This document shows, in pieces, positions 44,444-53,970 of a stretch of 64,000 nt of DNA (position 1 is the first letter of the stretch; each line of letters starts with the position of its first letter). The stretch is from Flavobacterium endoglycinae (GTDB lineage Bacteria > Bacteroidota > Bacteroidia > Flavobacteriales > Flavobacteriaceae). The stretch is taken from the NCBI RefSeq assembly GCF_017352115.1, contig NZ_CP071448.1, positions 5,391,001-5,455,000 on the forward strand, read 5' to 3'. The notes beneath the pieces were generated by a model. That model searched no databases. It worked only from the letters and a program-made list of their open reading frames with translations, and was not told where the DNA came from. Made by a program: the position numbers and the translations under genes.

Positions 44444-44512
44444 AAAGGTTCAGAGTGACAAAGGTTTAAAGTATAACTGCGAAAGATTTTAAACCTTTGT
44501 CCCTTTGAACCT
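44444..44512. repeat. AGGTTCA/ACAAAGG inverted repeat after recG
   Basis: ACAAAGGTTTAAA (44458-44470) pairs with TTTAAACCTTTGT (44488-44500). An outer AGGTTCA (44446-44452) pairs with TGAACCT (44506-44512). The same words in the same order recur at 54890-54957. It lies between the convergent recG and PAS genes. The remaining gap to 44665 shows no gene. Confidence 0.75.
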
Positions 44513-44665
44513 CTATATCTGTGTACCTTATAAAAAAATACACTTCACTGTATCTGACTTATTCTTTACTATAAGTTTAAATATTCAGGTGATTAAGATT
44601 TGTTGGGGGCAAAAATGAATTTTGAATATTTTTGTCGATACAATGAAGCATATCTTGAAGTTCAG

Positions 44666-45268
44666 TTATTTTTTAGACGGTGATTTTTTGTCGAATAAAC
44701 TACTGAACAAACCTTTACTTACTTTGTTTTTATCGTCTTTACCAGTTGTGATTAAATGATCGATATATTCCATGTAAGTTTTCTTGCGCTCTTCTAAAAA
44801 TCCAACCAGATATTCTTCCGAAGCACTTATTCCACTTGCTTCTTCAATCTGCAAAAGCTTTTTATACAACGGTTCGATAAACTTTGTGATGATAGGTTCA
44901 GGAACTGATTTTCGAGTGCAAAAGAAACCTACAATATCACCATCAGTATCGGCAATGATTTTAAAATCGGTGACAATCCAATAATAACGGCCTGTTTTTG
45001 CCATATTTTTAATGATGACATGTATATTTTCACTTGATTTTATGCTGTCCCATAAGAATTTAAAAATTACTTTGGGCATATCTGGATGTCTGATAATATT
45101 ATGAGGCTGACCTATTAATTCAAATTCATCATATCCTGAAACATCTATAAAGTCTTCATTAGCATACAAAATAGTCCCATTTTTATCTGTTTTGCTAAGT
45201 AAGACTTTGTTTTTATTCCAATCAACTTCTCGATCAGAAGGCGTTGGACGGGAAAATCTGGCATCCAT
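44666..45268 (-). CDS. Aer-type PAS domain protein without output domain
   Basis: The 200 residues hold one PAS domain at about 25-125: LLSKTDKNGTILYANEDFIDVSGYDEFELIGQ, HNIIRHPDMPKVIF and GRYYWIVTDF, as in aerotaxis receptors that bind FAD to sense redox. After it comes only a helical tail (about 130-185, KLLQIEEASGI, KKTYMEYIDHL). There is no methyl-accepting, kinase or cyclase domain, so it must signal through a partner. It follows the six-helix membrane sensor gene by 77 bp on the same strand. Confidence 0.88.
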   Translation of the reverse strand: MDARFSRPTPSDREVDWNKNKVLLSKTDKNGTILYANEDFIDVSGYDEFELIGQPHNIIRHPDMPKVIFKFLWDSIKSSENIHVIIKNMAKTGRYYWIVTDFKIIADTDGDIVGFFCTRKSVPEPIITKFIEPLYKKLLQIEEASGISASEEYLVGFLEERKKTYMEYIDHLITTGKDDKNKVSKGLFSSLFDKKSPSKK

Positions 45269-45345
45269 ATTTTTCTACATTAATGTTAGTATGAGGATTA
45301 ACTGCGTGTAAATGATTTTTTTTTGGAAGTTGGTTTTCTACTTAA

Positions 45346-46200
45346 TCAGGGTCTGCTGTTAGTAGATTTTATATGAATATCATTTACCAGATCGTCAATT
45401 TTTTTAGCACTTTCACGCATCATATCCAGATAGGTATGCAGTTTATCATTATCTGTATGTCCTCTTGTAACATCAATTAGTTTTAAAACCGAATTAACTG
45501 GAAGTTTTAAATCCAATGTCGTTTTGTGGATATAATCATTATACTCTTTTGTAGCCGACATGGAGCTGAATTTGGCCGATGCCAGTTTCATGTTTTCCAA
45601 TTCGTATTCATCTGAGATTTTAGAAATATGATTCTGACTGTGTTCTTTAAAATAATATGCCCAATACCCGTTCATAAAAAATACGACTGCTGCCAGCACA
45701 GTATGAATAATCAAAGTTTCGAGATCAAAATTTACCTGAGAAAAATAAACCTGAAGTCCGTTAGCATCATTATAAATGAAGTTTTGAAGATATGCCAAAC
45801 CTGCATGGTGCAATACAACCAAGAACGTCAGCGGAATTTGAAGTTTCCAATTTTGATAAATAATTAGGATGGTGCTGGCTATAAAAACCGTAAAATGCAT
45901 CTCAAATAATCCGTGCATTTGATAAATATACTGAGCCATAAAAATCGCCAGTACTACAGACAAAACATATTGATAAAATTTAGAATTTTTAATAAAGAAT
46001 TTAGCCGAATAATAGGCTAAAAGATTGAGCGTTCCTACTCCTACTCCAATTTCAAACGTATCGTATTTAAACGACAATCCGATTCCGAGGAGAAAATAAA
46101 CAATTAAAACATAATTAATAATCGTGTCTGATTTTTGCGTCATAGTCGACATAAAATTGTGTAGGTAGTCTTGCTCATTTAAGCTGGCTTTTGTTTTCAT
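45346..46200 (-). CDS. Six-helix membrane sensor with degenerate histidine-kinase dimer domain
   Basis: The 284 residues have about six membrane segments (about 27-185), including YQMHGLFEMHFTVFIAS and NWKLQIPLTFLVVLHHAGLAYL, like the sensor domain of some methyl-accepting and GGDEF proteins. The last 75 residues resemble the HisKA dimer helices (LDLKLPVNSVLKLIDV, TYLDMMRESAKKIDDLVNDI). The phospho-accepting His of the usual HELRTP box is a Leu here (TLDLKLP), and no ATPase domain follows. It cannot act as a kinase by itself, but may form a dimer or scaffold with the PAS protein encoded downstream. Confidence 0.8.
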   Translation of the reverse strand: MKTKASLNEQDYLHNFMSTMTQKSDTIINYVLIVYFLLGIGLSFKYDTFEIGVGVGTLNLLAYYSAKFFIKNSKFYQYVLSVVLAIFMAQYIYQMHGLFEMHFTVFIASTILIIYQNWKLQIPLTFLVVLHHAGLAYLQNFIYNDANGLQVYFSQVNFDLETLIIHTVLAAVVFFMNGYWAYYFKEHSQNHISKISDEYELENMKLASAKFSSMSATKEYNDYIHKTTLDLKLPVNSVLKLIDVTRGHTDNDKLHTYLDMMRESAKKIDDLVNDIHIKSTNSRP

Positions 46201-46229
46201 GGGGTTTTTAATTTAAGTTAGTGATAGAT

Positions 46230-46829
46230 TTATTTAGTGCATTTGGGCAGCGAACATCCATAAGCTCTAAGAGCTAAAGCATTAAAAGTGGGCGATTTTT
46301 GTTTGTTCAAAAGCAACTCTACGGCCTGCTGGGCATAGTTACTTTCTGGATTCGTACAATATCTTGTTTTATTGTAATTTCCTCGATAATATAAATTGTG
46401 CAAAGGATCAAGAATAACAGCCTGCGGAGTCGAGATAACACCGCATTTCTTTGCAATACCTTCATCAAAATAAACCGGAATTTCTGCTCCAAATTTTCCT
46501 TGGATTTCCTTAATCGTAAAAATTCTATTCTTATTCAGAACTACAATTTTAAAATTGACTTGGTCTCCGTATTTTTTTATAAGTTCACTAACATGAGGTA
46601 CATTGAAACGTGAGCATGGACAATCAGGATTGAAGAAGTGAAAAAAAACTGGTTTTGCATCAAAAGGACAACACTGAGATAAATCAACAGTTCTTCCTAA
46701 AGCGATCTTGTGATAGTTTTCAGGAATTGGTGTTGGCAGACTATATTTAAACTCATTCTGCCAGAAAAGATATCCAATTGCGGTAAGTAATAATGAAAAC
46801 CATAAGATAAGCAGTATTTTTTTCTTCAT
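46230..46829 (-). CDS. Membrane-anchored thioredoxin-like (redoxin) protein
   Basis: The 199 residues from ATG 46829 start with one membrane helix (about 4-22), followed by a thioredoxin-like fold: VFFHFFNPDCPCSRFNVPHV (CPC instead of CxxC) near residue 75 and GVISTPQAVILDPLHNLYYRGNY with the cis-Pro. The end has two more Cys (YGCSLPKC). It probably works outside the cytoplasm as a redox or chaperone protein. It sits 29 bp upstream of the six-helix sensor gene on the same strand. Confidence 0.85.
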   Translation of the reverse strand: MKKKILLILWFSLLLTAIGYLFWQNEFKYSLPTPIPENYHKIALGRTVDLSQCCPFDAKPVFFHFFNPDCPCSRFNVPHVSELIKKYGDQVNFKIVVLNKNRIFTIKEIQGKFGAEIPVYFDEGIAKKCGVISTPQAVILDPLHNLYYRGNYNKTRYCTNPESNYAQQAVELLLNKQKSPTFNALALRAYGCSLPKCTK

Positions 46830-47380
46830 AAAGTTATTTTTAGTAATTAAAAAAGAAATTATAAACACTTGTTAATAAATTTATCAGCTAAATTCCTTAA
46901 AACTTCAAAAAAACACCACCAATTTCAATATTTTAACATCAAAATGAATAAAAACAATCGTTTTTCATGAAAAAAACTTCATTTTGTTTAACATATCAAT
47001 GTTACAAATAAAATCGTTTAAATGCAAAAAAAATCAGACAAAAAAAACTTTATTTTTATTCTTCATAAAAAAGTTGAGAAAAATATCTTTTTAATTTTCA
47101 ACTGTAAAAAGAAAATAACAGCATAATTATCAAGTACATAGATTTCATTAACATAAAAAGAGTTAAAGCAAAATAAAAATATCAAGTATATTAATTAAAC
47201 CTTTGATCAAAAACAGTGTCTAAGTGCAAAATTTTTAATGCAATACCTATAAAAACCGATTTGAAATTATGATTACGCAAGTGTTAAATAAAAGCTAACA
47301 CCTCGCGATTTCACTTCAAAAAGTTAAATTTGTCAGTTGCAAAAAACATACACCCAAAACACCTATTTCACCAAAACTTT
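46830..47380. other. 551-bp gap between divergent redoxin and RND genes
   Basis: Very AT-rich, with no gene seen. Near the right end are a 6-bp inverted repeat GTGTTA(N9)TAACAC at 47281-47301 and a -7 box TAAATTTG at 47325-47332, so this gap carries the efflux operon promoter. The remaining part shows only A/T runs. Confidence 0.6.
47325..47332 (+). promoter_or_regulatory. -7 box of the RND efflux operon
   Basis: TAAATTTG matches TAnnTTTG, 48 bp before the adaptor ATG. The GTGTTA(N9)TAACAC inverted repeat at 47281-47301 overlaps where a -33 element would be, so it is a possible operator. Confidence 0.5.
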
Positions 47381-48448
47381 ATGAAACTAAAACACCTAAT
47401 CTACGCCTTAATAATCATAGTCTTAGGAGGATTTATCACTTACAGGATAATTTCGAATAAGAGTAAAAATGAGGACTCTAAAAAATTTGGCGACAAAGAC
47501 AAACCAATATCGGTAACGGGACTTGTCGTAAAAACCTCTACCTTCGATAATAATTTGTCGTTATCAGGTTCTATTGAAGCCAATGAACAAGTCGAAATCC
47601 ACAGCGAAGTTTCGGGAATTGTAGAAGGAATTTATTTTAATGAAGGTACTTACGTTAATAAAGGACAGGTACTTTTTAAAGTAAATGATATCGAATTAAA
47701 AGCGCAGTTAAGACAAGCTGTAACCAAAGAAGGTTTAGCAGCAGAAAACGAAAGAAGAGCTAAACTTTTACTTCAAAAAGAAGCTATCAGCCAGGAGGAA
47801 GCAGATGTAGCAAGAGCAGATCACGCTTCGGCGCAGGCACAAAGCCAGTTAATCAGAGCACAAATTGCAAAAACATCTGTAAAAGCTCCTTTCTCAGGAA
47901 AAATTGGTTTACGTTCTATTTCACCTGGAACATACATCACTCCAACCGTTTTAGTCGCAAAACTGGTCAATACTGGAAAACTAAAAATCACTTTTTCTAT
48001 TCCAGAAAAATATGCCTCACAAGTAAAAAACGGATCAACAATCGATTTTAACGTTTCTGGTTCAGATAAAACTTATACCGCAAAAATATACGCTATCGAG
48101 CCCGAAGTTGCCGTTGCCACTCGTACACTGCAGATTCGCGCTATTGCTGACAATACCGACGGAAAACTTTTCCCTGGAACATTTGCTGATATTAAATTAC
48201 CATTGAACATTATTAAAGATGCCATTGTAGTTCCATCTCAAGCAATTGTACCCGTACAAAGCGGTAAAAAAGTCTATATCGCCAATAATGGTCAAGCCAA
48301 AGAAGTAATGGTTGATGCCACCACACGAACAGATGCTTCTATTTTGATTTTATCAGGGTTAAAAGCCGGAGATACTTTAATTACAAGCGGTGTAATGTCT
48401 TTAAAAAACGAAGCACCAATCAAAGTTAAAGTACAAGCGCAAAAATAA
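47381..48448 (+). CDS. RND efflux periplasmic adaptor (membrane fusion protein)
   Basis: The 355 residues from ATG 47381 start with a membrane or signal helix (about 4-24). The barrel-sandwich domain is shown by LSGSIEANEQVEIHSEVSGIVEGIYFNEGTYVNKGQVLFKV, followed by a helical hairpin (about 100-145) and its partner half VKAPFSGKIGLRSISPGTYITP. The C-terminal domain has VVPSQAIVPVQSGKKVYI. It links the inner membrane permease and the outer membrane channel encoded just downstream. The upstream TTG frame start was rejected because it lies in the -7 region. Confidence 0.95.
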   Translation: MKLKHLIYALIIIVLGGFITYRIISNKSKNEDSKKFGDKDKPISVTGLVVKTSTFDNNLSLSGSIEANEQVEIHSEVSGIVEGIYFNEGTYVNKGQVLFKVNDIELKAQLRQAVTKEGLAAENERRAKLLLQKEAISQEEADVARADHASAQAQSQLIRAQIAKTSVKAPFSGKIGLRSISPGTYITPTVLVAKLVNTGKLKITFSIPEKYASQVKNGSTIDFNVSGSDKTYTAKIYAIEPEVAVATRTLQIRAIADNTDGKLFPGTFADIKLPLNIIKDAIVVPSQAIVPVQSGKKVYIANNGQAKEVMVDATTRTDASILILSGLKAGDTLITSGVMSLKNEAPIKVKVQAQK

Positions 48449-48453
48449 TTTAT

Positions 48454-48536
48454 GATTTCAGATTTTAGGTTCTGGATTTCAGCATACACGAAATCTAAAA
48501 CCAAAATCAACAATCTAAAATCCAAAATCTCAAATG
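48454..48536. repeat. AATCTAAAATC-type imperfect inverted repeat inside the efflux operon
   Basis: GATTTCAGATTTTAGG at 48454-48469 and repeated copies of AATCTAAAA and CAAAATC in the second half can fold imperfectly. It fills the 85-bp gap between adaptor and permease genes. It may act as a mild terminator or RNA-stability element in the operon. Confidence 0.5.
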
Positions 48537-51500
48537 AGTTTATCAACTACCAGTATTAGAAGGCCTGTTTTAACCATAGTACTGAACTTATTAATTATAT
48601 TGTTCGGTTTTATTGGTTACACATTTTTAGGGGTGCGCGAATTCCCGTCGATCGATCCGGCGCAGGTTTCCATTCGTACCAACTATACAGGAGCCAACGC
48701 CGATATTATCGAATCACAAATTACGGAACCTCTTGAAAAAGCAGTAAATGCCATTGACGGAATCCGAAACATCACTTCTTCCAGTAATCAAGGAAGCAGT
48801 AATATTACCATCGAGTTTAACCTTGACAAAGATTTAGAAGAAGCCGCGAACGACGTTCGTGATAAAGTATCACAAGCCATCAGAAGTTTACCGCAGGATA
48901 TTGATGCTCCGCCGGTAGTTTCAAAAGCCGATGCCGATAGTGATGCTATCATTTCGATGACCGTTCAGAGTGATACACGAAATTCTTTAGAATTAAGTGA
49001 TTATGCTGAAAATGTCATTTCACAACGATTAGAAACCATTCCGGGAGTCAGCGGTGTCCAAATCTGGGGACAAAAACGCTACGCTATGCGTTTATGGATT
49101 GATCCTGCAAAATTAACCGCTTATGGCTGTACAGTTGCCGACGTTCGTAATGCATTAAATGCGCAAAACGTAGAACTTCCGTCAGGAAAATTAACAGGAA
49201 ACAATACCGAATTGACCGTAAAAACGGTTGGTAACCTTTCTAAACCAGAAGAATTCAACAATATTATTGTTCGTACCGACGGAGACAAAATTGTACGTTT
49301 AAGTGATGTTGGCGGTGCCGAATTAGGACCCGAAAATTTAGAAACCAAACTAAGCCAATCAGGACTTCCTCTAATTGGTTTAGCAATTGTACCCATGCCG
49401 GGAGCCAATTATTTAGATATTTCAAAAGAATTCTATAAAAAATACGAAGCGCTTAAAAAAGACCTTCCAAAAGATATCAAATTAAACATTGCACTTGACA
49501 ATACTATTTTCGTAAAGAAATCAGTACTTGAAGTGGCCGAGACTTTAGGAATTTCGATCATTCTGGTAATCATTATTATTTATTTATTCTTTAGAGACTG
49601 GGCAATTGCGTTCAGACCTTTAATTGATATTCCCGTTTCGTTAATTGCCACTTTCTTCATTATGTGGCTTTTCGGATTCTCAATCAACGTATTAACCTTA
49701 TTAGCTATCGTTTTGGCTACAGGTTTAGTAGTAGATGATGGTATTGTTGTAACCGAAAATATTTTCAAGAAAGTTGAAGAAGGAATGTCACCAATTGAAG
49801 CAGCAATCAAAGGTTCTAATGAAATTTTCTATGCTGTAATTTCCATTTCGGTAACATTAGCCGCGGTGTTTTTACCTGTAATTTTCTTAGAAGGTTTCGT
49901 TGGCCGACTCTTTAGGGAATTTGGAGTTGTAATTGGTGCAGCCGTATTAATTTCTGCCTTCGTATCGCTGACATTAACGCCAATGCTGAATGCTTATTTA
50001 ATGAAAGGCGGCGAACAGAAAAAATCTAAATTCTATATTAAAACCGAGCCATTTTTTGAAAAAATGAACAGCAGTTATGCTGAAGCCTTAAACAAATTCA
50101 TGGGCAGAAAATGGATTAGTTTTCCTATTTTAATAGCGTGTTTTGGATTGATTTATTTGTTCTTTACCATTCTTCCAAAAGAAACGGCTCCTTACGATGA
50201 CAGAAGTTCTGTAACCATGCGTATGACGACTCCAGAAGGATCTTCATACGAATACACAGACCGTTTCATGCAGGAAATCTCTCAATTGATTGATGATTCT
50301 ATTCCAGAGAAAAAAGTGAGTTTAGTAATTACTTCACCTGGATTTAGTTCAAATTCGGTTAACAGCGGATTAGTAAGGCTTACATTAAAAGACGTCGACG
50401 AAAGAGAAAAATCACAAAAAGATATTGCAGACGAATTAACAAAATGGACCAAAAAATATCCAAATGCTAAAACTTCTGTCACACAACAACCTACAATTGC
50501 AGTTAACAGACGTGGAGGTTTACCAATTCAGTACATTATTCAGGCGCCGAATTTTGAAAAATTAAAAGAAAAAATTCCTGTTTTCATGGATGAAGTGAGC
50601 AAAAGCGATGTTTTCTCGACTACAGATGTAAATTTGAAATTCAACAAACCTGAAATCAACGTAAGTATCGACCGTGAAAAAGCAGAAAGTTTAGGAATTT
50701 CAATTATCGATATTGCGCAGACTTTACAGCTTTCTTTAAGCGGACAACGTTTTGGATATTTCATCAAAAACGGTAAACAATATCAAGTAATTGGGCAATT
50801 TGACCAAAAAGACAGATCTAAACCATTGGATTTGACTTCGATGTTTGTAAAAAACAAAAACGGTCAATTAATCCAAATGGACAACGTGGTAAATATTGAC
50901 GAACAGAGTAATCCGCCGCAATTGTATCATAATAACCGTTATATGTCGGCTACAGTTGCTGCTGGACTAGCGCCTGGAAAAAGTATCAGCGATGGAATTC
51001 AGGAAATGGATAGAATTAAATCCAAAGTTTTAAACGAAAGTTTTACAACTGATTTAGCTGGAGAATCACGAGATTTCGTAGAAAGCAGTTCCAATACTTC
51101 TTTCGCCTTTGGATTGGCTTTATTATTAATCTTCTTGATTCTTGCGGCGCAATTTGAAAGTTTCATCGATCCGTTTATCATCATTTTAACGGTTCCAATG
51201 GCAGTTGCCGGAGCATTATTTTCATTATGGTTATTCAATCAAACGTGGAATATTTTCAGCCAGATTGGTACTGTAATGCTTATTGGACTGGTAACTAAAA
51301 ACGGTATTTTGATCGTTGAATTTGCGAATCAATTACGCGAGCAAGGAAAATCAAAAATGGATGCCATTCTCGAAGCTTCAGAAGCACGTTTACGTCCCAT
51401 TTTAATGACCAGTTTAGGAATTGCATTAGGAGCACTTCCAATTGCAATGTCACTTGGAGCCGCTTCTACCAGTAGAATTGGTATGGGAGTTGTCATTGTG

Positions 51501-51632
51501 GGAGGAACTATTTTCTCTTTAGCATTAACTCTTTTTGTTATTCCAGCGATTTATTTCATGTGGTCTAAAGCCAGAAAACATTATCCTGAATTTGACCGTA
51601 TAGACGAATACGAAAAAGAAAGTTTAAAATAA
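48534..51632 (+). CDS. RND-family efflux permease (AcrB-like)
   Basis: The 1032 residues fit AcrB-type permeases with 12 membrane helices and two large periplasmic loops. The first helix is VLTIVLNLLIILFGFIGY; the proton-relay helix has LATGLVVDDGIVVTENI (two Asp, TM4) at about residue 400; the second half has LIFLILAAQFESFIDPFIIILTVP and GLVTKNGILIVEFANQLREQGK. It pumps drugs, detergents or other compounds out through the TolC channel using the proton gradient. The substrate range cannot be read. Confidence 0.97.
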   Translation: MSLSTTSIRRPVLTIVLNLLIILFGFIGYTFLGVREFPSIDPAQVSIRTNYTGANADIIESQITEPLEKAVNAIDGIRNITSSSNQGSSNITIEFNLDKDLEEAANDVRDKVSQAIRSLPQDIDAPPVVSKADADSDAIISMTVQSDTRNSLELSDYAENVISQRLETIPGVSGVQIWGQKRYAMRLWIDPAKLTAYGCTVADVRNALNAQNVELPSGKLTGNNTELTVKTVGNLSKPEEFNNIIVRTDGDKIVRLSDVGGAELGPENLETKLSQSGLPLIGLAIVPMPGANYLDISKEFYKKYEALKKDLPKDIKLNIALDNTIFVKKSVLEVAETLGISIILVIIIIYLFFRDWAIAFRPLIDIPVSLIATFFIMWLFGFSINVLTLLAIVLATGLVVDDGIVVTENIFKKVEEGMSPIEAAIKGSNEIFYAVISISVTLAAVFLPVIFLEGFVGRLFREFGVVIGAAVLISAFVSLTLTPMLNAYLMKGGEQKKSKFYIKTEPFFEKMNSSYAEALNKFMGRKWISFPILIACFGLIYLFFTILPKETAPYDDRSSVTMRMTTPEGSSYEYTDRFMQEISQLIDDSIPEKKVSLVITSPGFSSNSVNSGLVRLTLKDVDEREKSQKDIADELTKWTKKYPNAKTSVTQQPTIAVNRRGGLPIQYIIQAPNFEKLKEKIPVFMDEVSKSDVFSTTDVNLKFNKPEINVSIDREKAESLGISIIDIAQTLQLSLSGQRFGYFIKNGKQYQVIGQFDQKDRSKPLDLTSMFVKNKNGQLIQMDNVVNIDEQSNPPQLYHNNRYMSATVAAGLAPGKSISDGIQEMDRIKSKVLNESFTTDLAGESRDFVESSSNTSFAFGLALLLIFLILAAQFESFIDPFIIILTVPMAVAGALFSLWLFNQTWNIFSQIGTVMLIGLVTKNGILIVEFANQLREQGKSKMDAILEASEARLRPILMTSLGIALGALPIAMSLGAASTSRIGMGVVIVGGTIFSLALTLFVIPAIYFMWSKARKHYPEFDRIDEYEKESLK

Positions 51633-51637
51633 GAAGT

Positions 51638-51681
51638 CGAAAAAATCACGAATTTTACTTTTTGAAATTCGTGATTTTTCG
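51638..51681. terminator. Terminator-like hairpin between permease and TolC genes
   Basis: ATCACGAATTT and AAATTCGTGAT form an 11-bp perfect stem, flanked by A and T runs that extend it (CGAAAAA/TTTTTCG). It lies inside the operon and could reduce transcription of the channel gene. Confidence 0.6.
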
Positions 51682-51697
51682 GCAAAAGAAAATAAAT

Positions 51698-53008
51698 ATG
51701 AACATTAAGAATTTATACAGCACTTTAATAATCATAATCTTCTGCGTGGTTCAAACGAATGCACAGGAAGTTTTGACTATTGAAGAGGCTATGAAAATCG
51801 CATTGGAGAACAATTTTGAAATCAAAATTGCCAAGAATAACTCGGTTATAAATGAGACGAATGTTACTGTGGGAAATGCAGGAATGCTGCCTACAGCAAC
51901 TGCTTCTGTAACTGACAATAACAGTATTACCAATTCATCACAAACACGTCAGGACGGAACCACCACTTCTTTAAACAATGCTAAAAACAACAGTTTAACC
52001 TATGGTGTAAGTTTAGGATGGACGGTTTTTGACGGAATGAGAATGTTTGCGAGATTAGACCAGCTGAAAGAACTTCAAAAATTAGGAGACGCACAGCTAA
52101 AACAAACCATTCTGGCAAAAATCGGACAGGTAAATACCGCTTATTATGATTTGGTACAGCAACAGCAGCAATTGGCCGCTTTAGATACAACTATTGTAAT
52201 TTCTAAACAACGATTAGAATTAGCACAAAATCGTTTTACCATTGGTAAAGCTTCCAAGTTAGAAGTTTTGAATGCGCAAGTAGACTTAAACTCAGATCAG
52301 GTCGCTTTGTTGCGACAAAAAGAATCGTATGCTAATGCTAAAATTCTTTTGAACCAATATTTAGCGCGTGATCCAAAAATTGATTTTAAAGTTACGGATG
52401 AAGTTAAAGTTGATGACAAACTCGCGTTGGCTGATTTAACAGAATTAGCCCAAAAACAAAATCCGGCTTTAGAAGCACAAATTATCAATAAACGAATTGC
52501 CGAGTTACAACTAAAACAAGTAAAAGCAGATCGTTATCCAACTTTACGATTAACAACTGGATATAATTTCGCTGAAAGTCAATCGAGTTTAGGATTTACC
52601 AGCCAGACATCTTCACGAGGTCTAAATTACGGTTTTAATGCTTCTATGAATATTTTTGATGGTTTTAATCAGCATCGAAATGAAAAAGTGGCGAAACTTC
52701 AAATTGAGAATTCTAAAATTGCGATCGAACAGCAAAATACGGTTTTAAACACGCAATTAAATACAGCGTATCAAACCTATTTAACCAATTTGGAATTAAT
52801 AGATTTAGAAGAAAATAACGAAGCAATTGCGAAGCAAAACCTTGAAATTACTTTGGACAAATTCAGAATTGGAACCATTACTACAATCGATTTTAGAACA
52901 GCACAATTGAATTATGTAAACGCTAAAGTTCGTTACAGCAATGCACAATATGAAGCAAAATTATCTGAAATTGCTTTAAAAGAATTAGCAGGAACAATTA
53001 ATTTTTAA
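51698..53008 (+). CDS. TolC-family outer membrane channel protein
   Basis: The 436 residues from ATG 51698 begin with a signal peptide (LYSTLIIIIFCVVQTNAQE) and show the two OEP repeats: LTIEEAMKIALENNFEIKIAKNNS early and, in the second half, NPALEAQIINKRIAELQLKQVKADRYPTL. Long helical stretches (RFTIGKASKLEVLNAQ, KFRIGTITTIDFRTAQ) are the coiled-coil tunnel. It forms the outer membrane exit duct for the RND pump. Confidence 0.95.
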   Translation: MNIKNLYSTLIIIIFCVVQTNAQEVLTIEEAMKIALENNFEIKIAKNNSVINETNVTVGNAGMLPTATASVTDNNSITNSSQTRQDGTTTSLNNAKNNSLTYGVSLGWTVFDGMRMFARLDQLKELQKLGDAQLKQTILAKIGQVNTAYYDLVQQQQQLAALDTTIVISKQRLELAQNRFTIGKASKLEVLNAQVDLNSDQVALLRQKESYANAKILLNQYLARDPKIDFKVTDEVKVDDKLALADLTELAQKQNPALEAQIINKRIAELQLKQVKADRYPTLRLTTGYNFAESQSSLGFTSQTSSRGLNYGFNASMNIFDGFNQHRNEKVAKLQIENSKIAIEQQNTVLNTQLNTAYQTYLTNLELIDLEENNEAIAKQNLEITLDKFRIGTITTIDFRTAQLNYVNAKVRYSNAQYEAKLSEIALKELAGTINF

Positions 53009-53034
53009 ATAAATTTGTTTCAAACAAATTTTAG

Positions 53035-53898
53035 ATGATTTCATATAACACCAAAGACTGGTTTACTTTTATATTCCATTTTCATAAATCAGATACAGTT
53101 CGAAAACTGCTTCCGATAATGCTTGCAATAGGCATTTATGCCGCAGTAGTAGGGTATCTTGAAATTCATCATTTCAAAGTCACAAAAAATGATTACATCC
53201 ACAACATTCCCATCATGCACGGAATGTTGGGATTTGTAATTTCCTTATTACTCGTTTTCAGAACCAATACAGCTTATGACCGCTGGTGGGAAGGCCGCAA
53301 ACTTTGGGGCGGTTTGGTAAACAACAGCCGTAATCTTGCCATAAAACTTTCGGCTATTTTAAAGGATGAAAACGACAGAAAGTTTTTCCGAAAATTTATT
53401 CCGATGTATGCTGATGTGCTTCACAAACATTTAAAAGATGAAGAAACCAGCAAACAACTTTTTGAAGATGTTGATTTAGAAATAGATCTGCACAAACACA
53501 AACCTAATCAGGTAAAAAGAATCATGTATCACAAGATCACTGATTTGTACGATGCAGGAAAAATTACCGGAGAACAACTTATTATTTTAAACGAAGAGTT
53601 TCAGGAATTCACCAATATCTGCGGAGCCTGCGAACGTATAAAAAACACGCCTATTCCCTACTCTTACAGTGCTTTCATTAAGAAATTCATTTTCTTCTAT
53701 ATCATGACACTGCCTTTTGGATATTCTGTTAGTTTAGGATATTTTGTAGCGCCTGTTGTGGTTTTTATTTTTTACGTTTTAGCCAGTTTAGAGTTGATTG
53801 CCGAAGAAATCGAAGATCCGTTTGGCGATGATGAAAATGATCTTCCAACCAAAAAGATTTCCGAAAATATCAAAAAACATATTGAAGAGCTAATTTAA
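53035..53898 (+). CDS. Bestrophin-family (UPF0187) membrane protein
   Basis: The 287 residues match bestrophin homologues: LLPIMLAIGIYAAV, then MHGMLGFVISLLLVFRTNTAYDRWWEGRKLWGGLVNNSRNLAI near residue 60-105, and two late helices (FIFFYIMTLPFGYSVSLGY, VVFIFYVLASLELIAEEIEDPFG). Members form chloride or cation channels in the inner membrane. It starts 26 bp after the TolC-type gene and may be the last gene of that operon, but a functional link to efflux is not known. Confidence 0.92.
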   Translation: MISYNTKDWFTFIFHFHKSDTVRKLLPIMLAIGIYAAVVGYLEIHHFKVTKNDYIHNIPIMHGMLGFVISLLLVFRTNTAYDRWWEGRKLWGGLVNNSRNLAIKLSAILKDENDRKFFRKFIPMYADVLHKHLKDEETSKQLFEDVDLEIDLHKHKPNQVKRIMYHKITDLYDAGKITGEQLIILNEEFQEFTNICGACERIKNTPIPYSYSAFIKKFIFFYIMTLPFGYSVSLGYFVAPVVVFIFYVLASLELIAEEIEDPFGDDENDLPTKKISENIKKHIEELI

Positions 53899-53970
53899 TT
53901 AAACGTTAAATTCAAATTTGCTAAACATATTTTTATTAAATTTAGAAACACTTCCTAAAATTTAATAACG

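Noticed and set aside
53035..53898. Bestrophin as a required part of the RND pump
   Set aside because: Only gene spacing suggests it; no known pump uses a bestrophin, so I kept it as a neighbour only.
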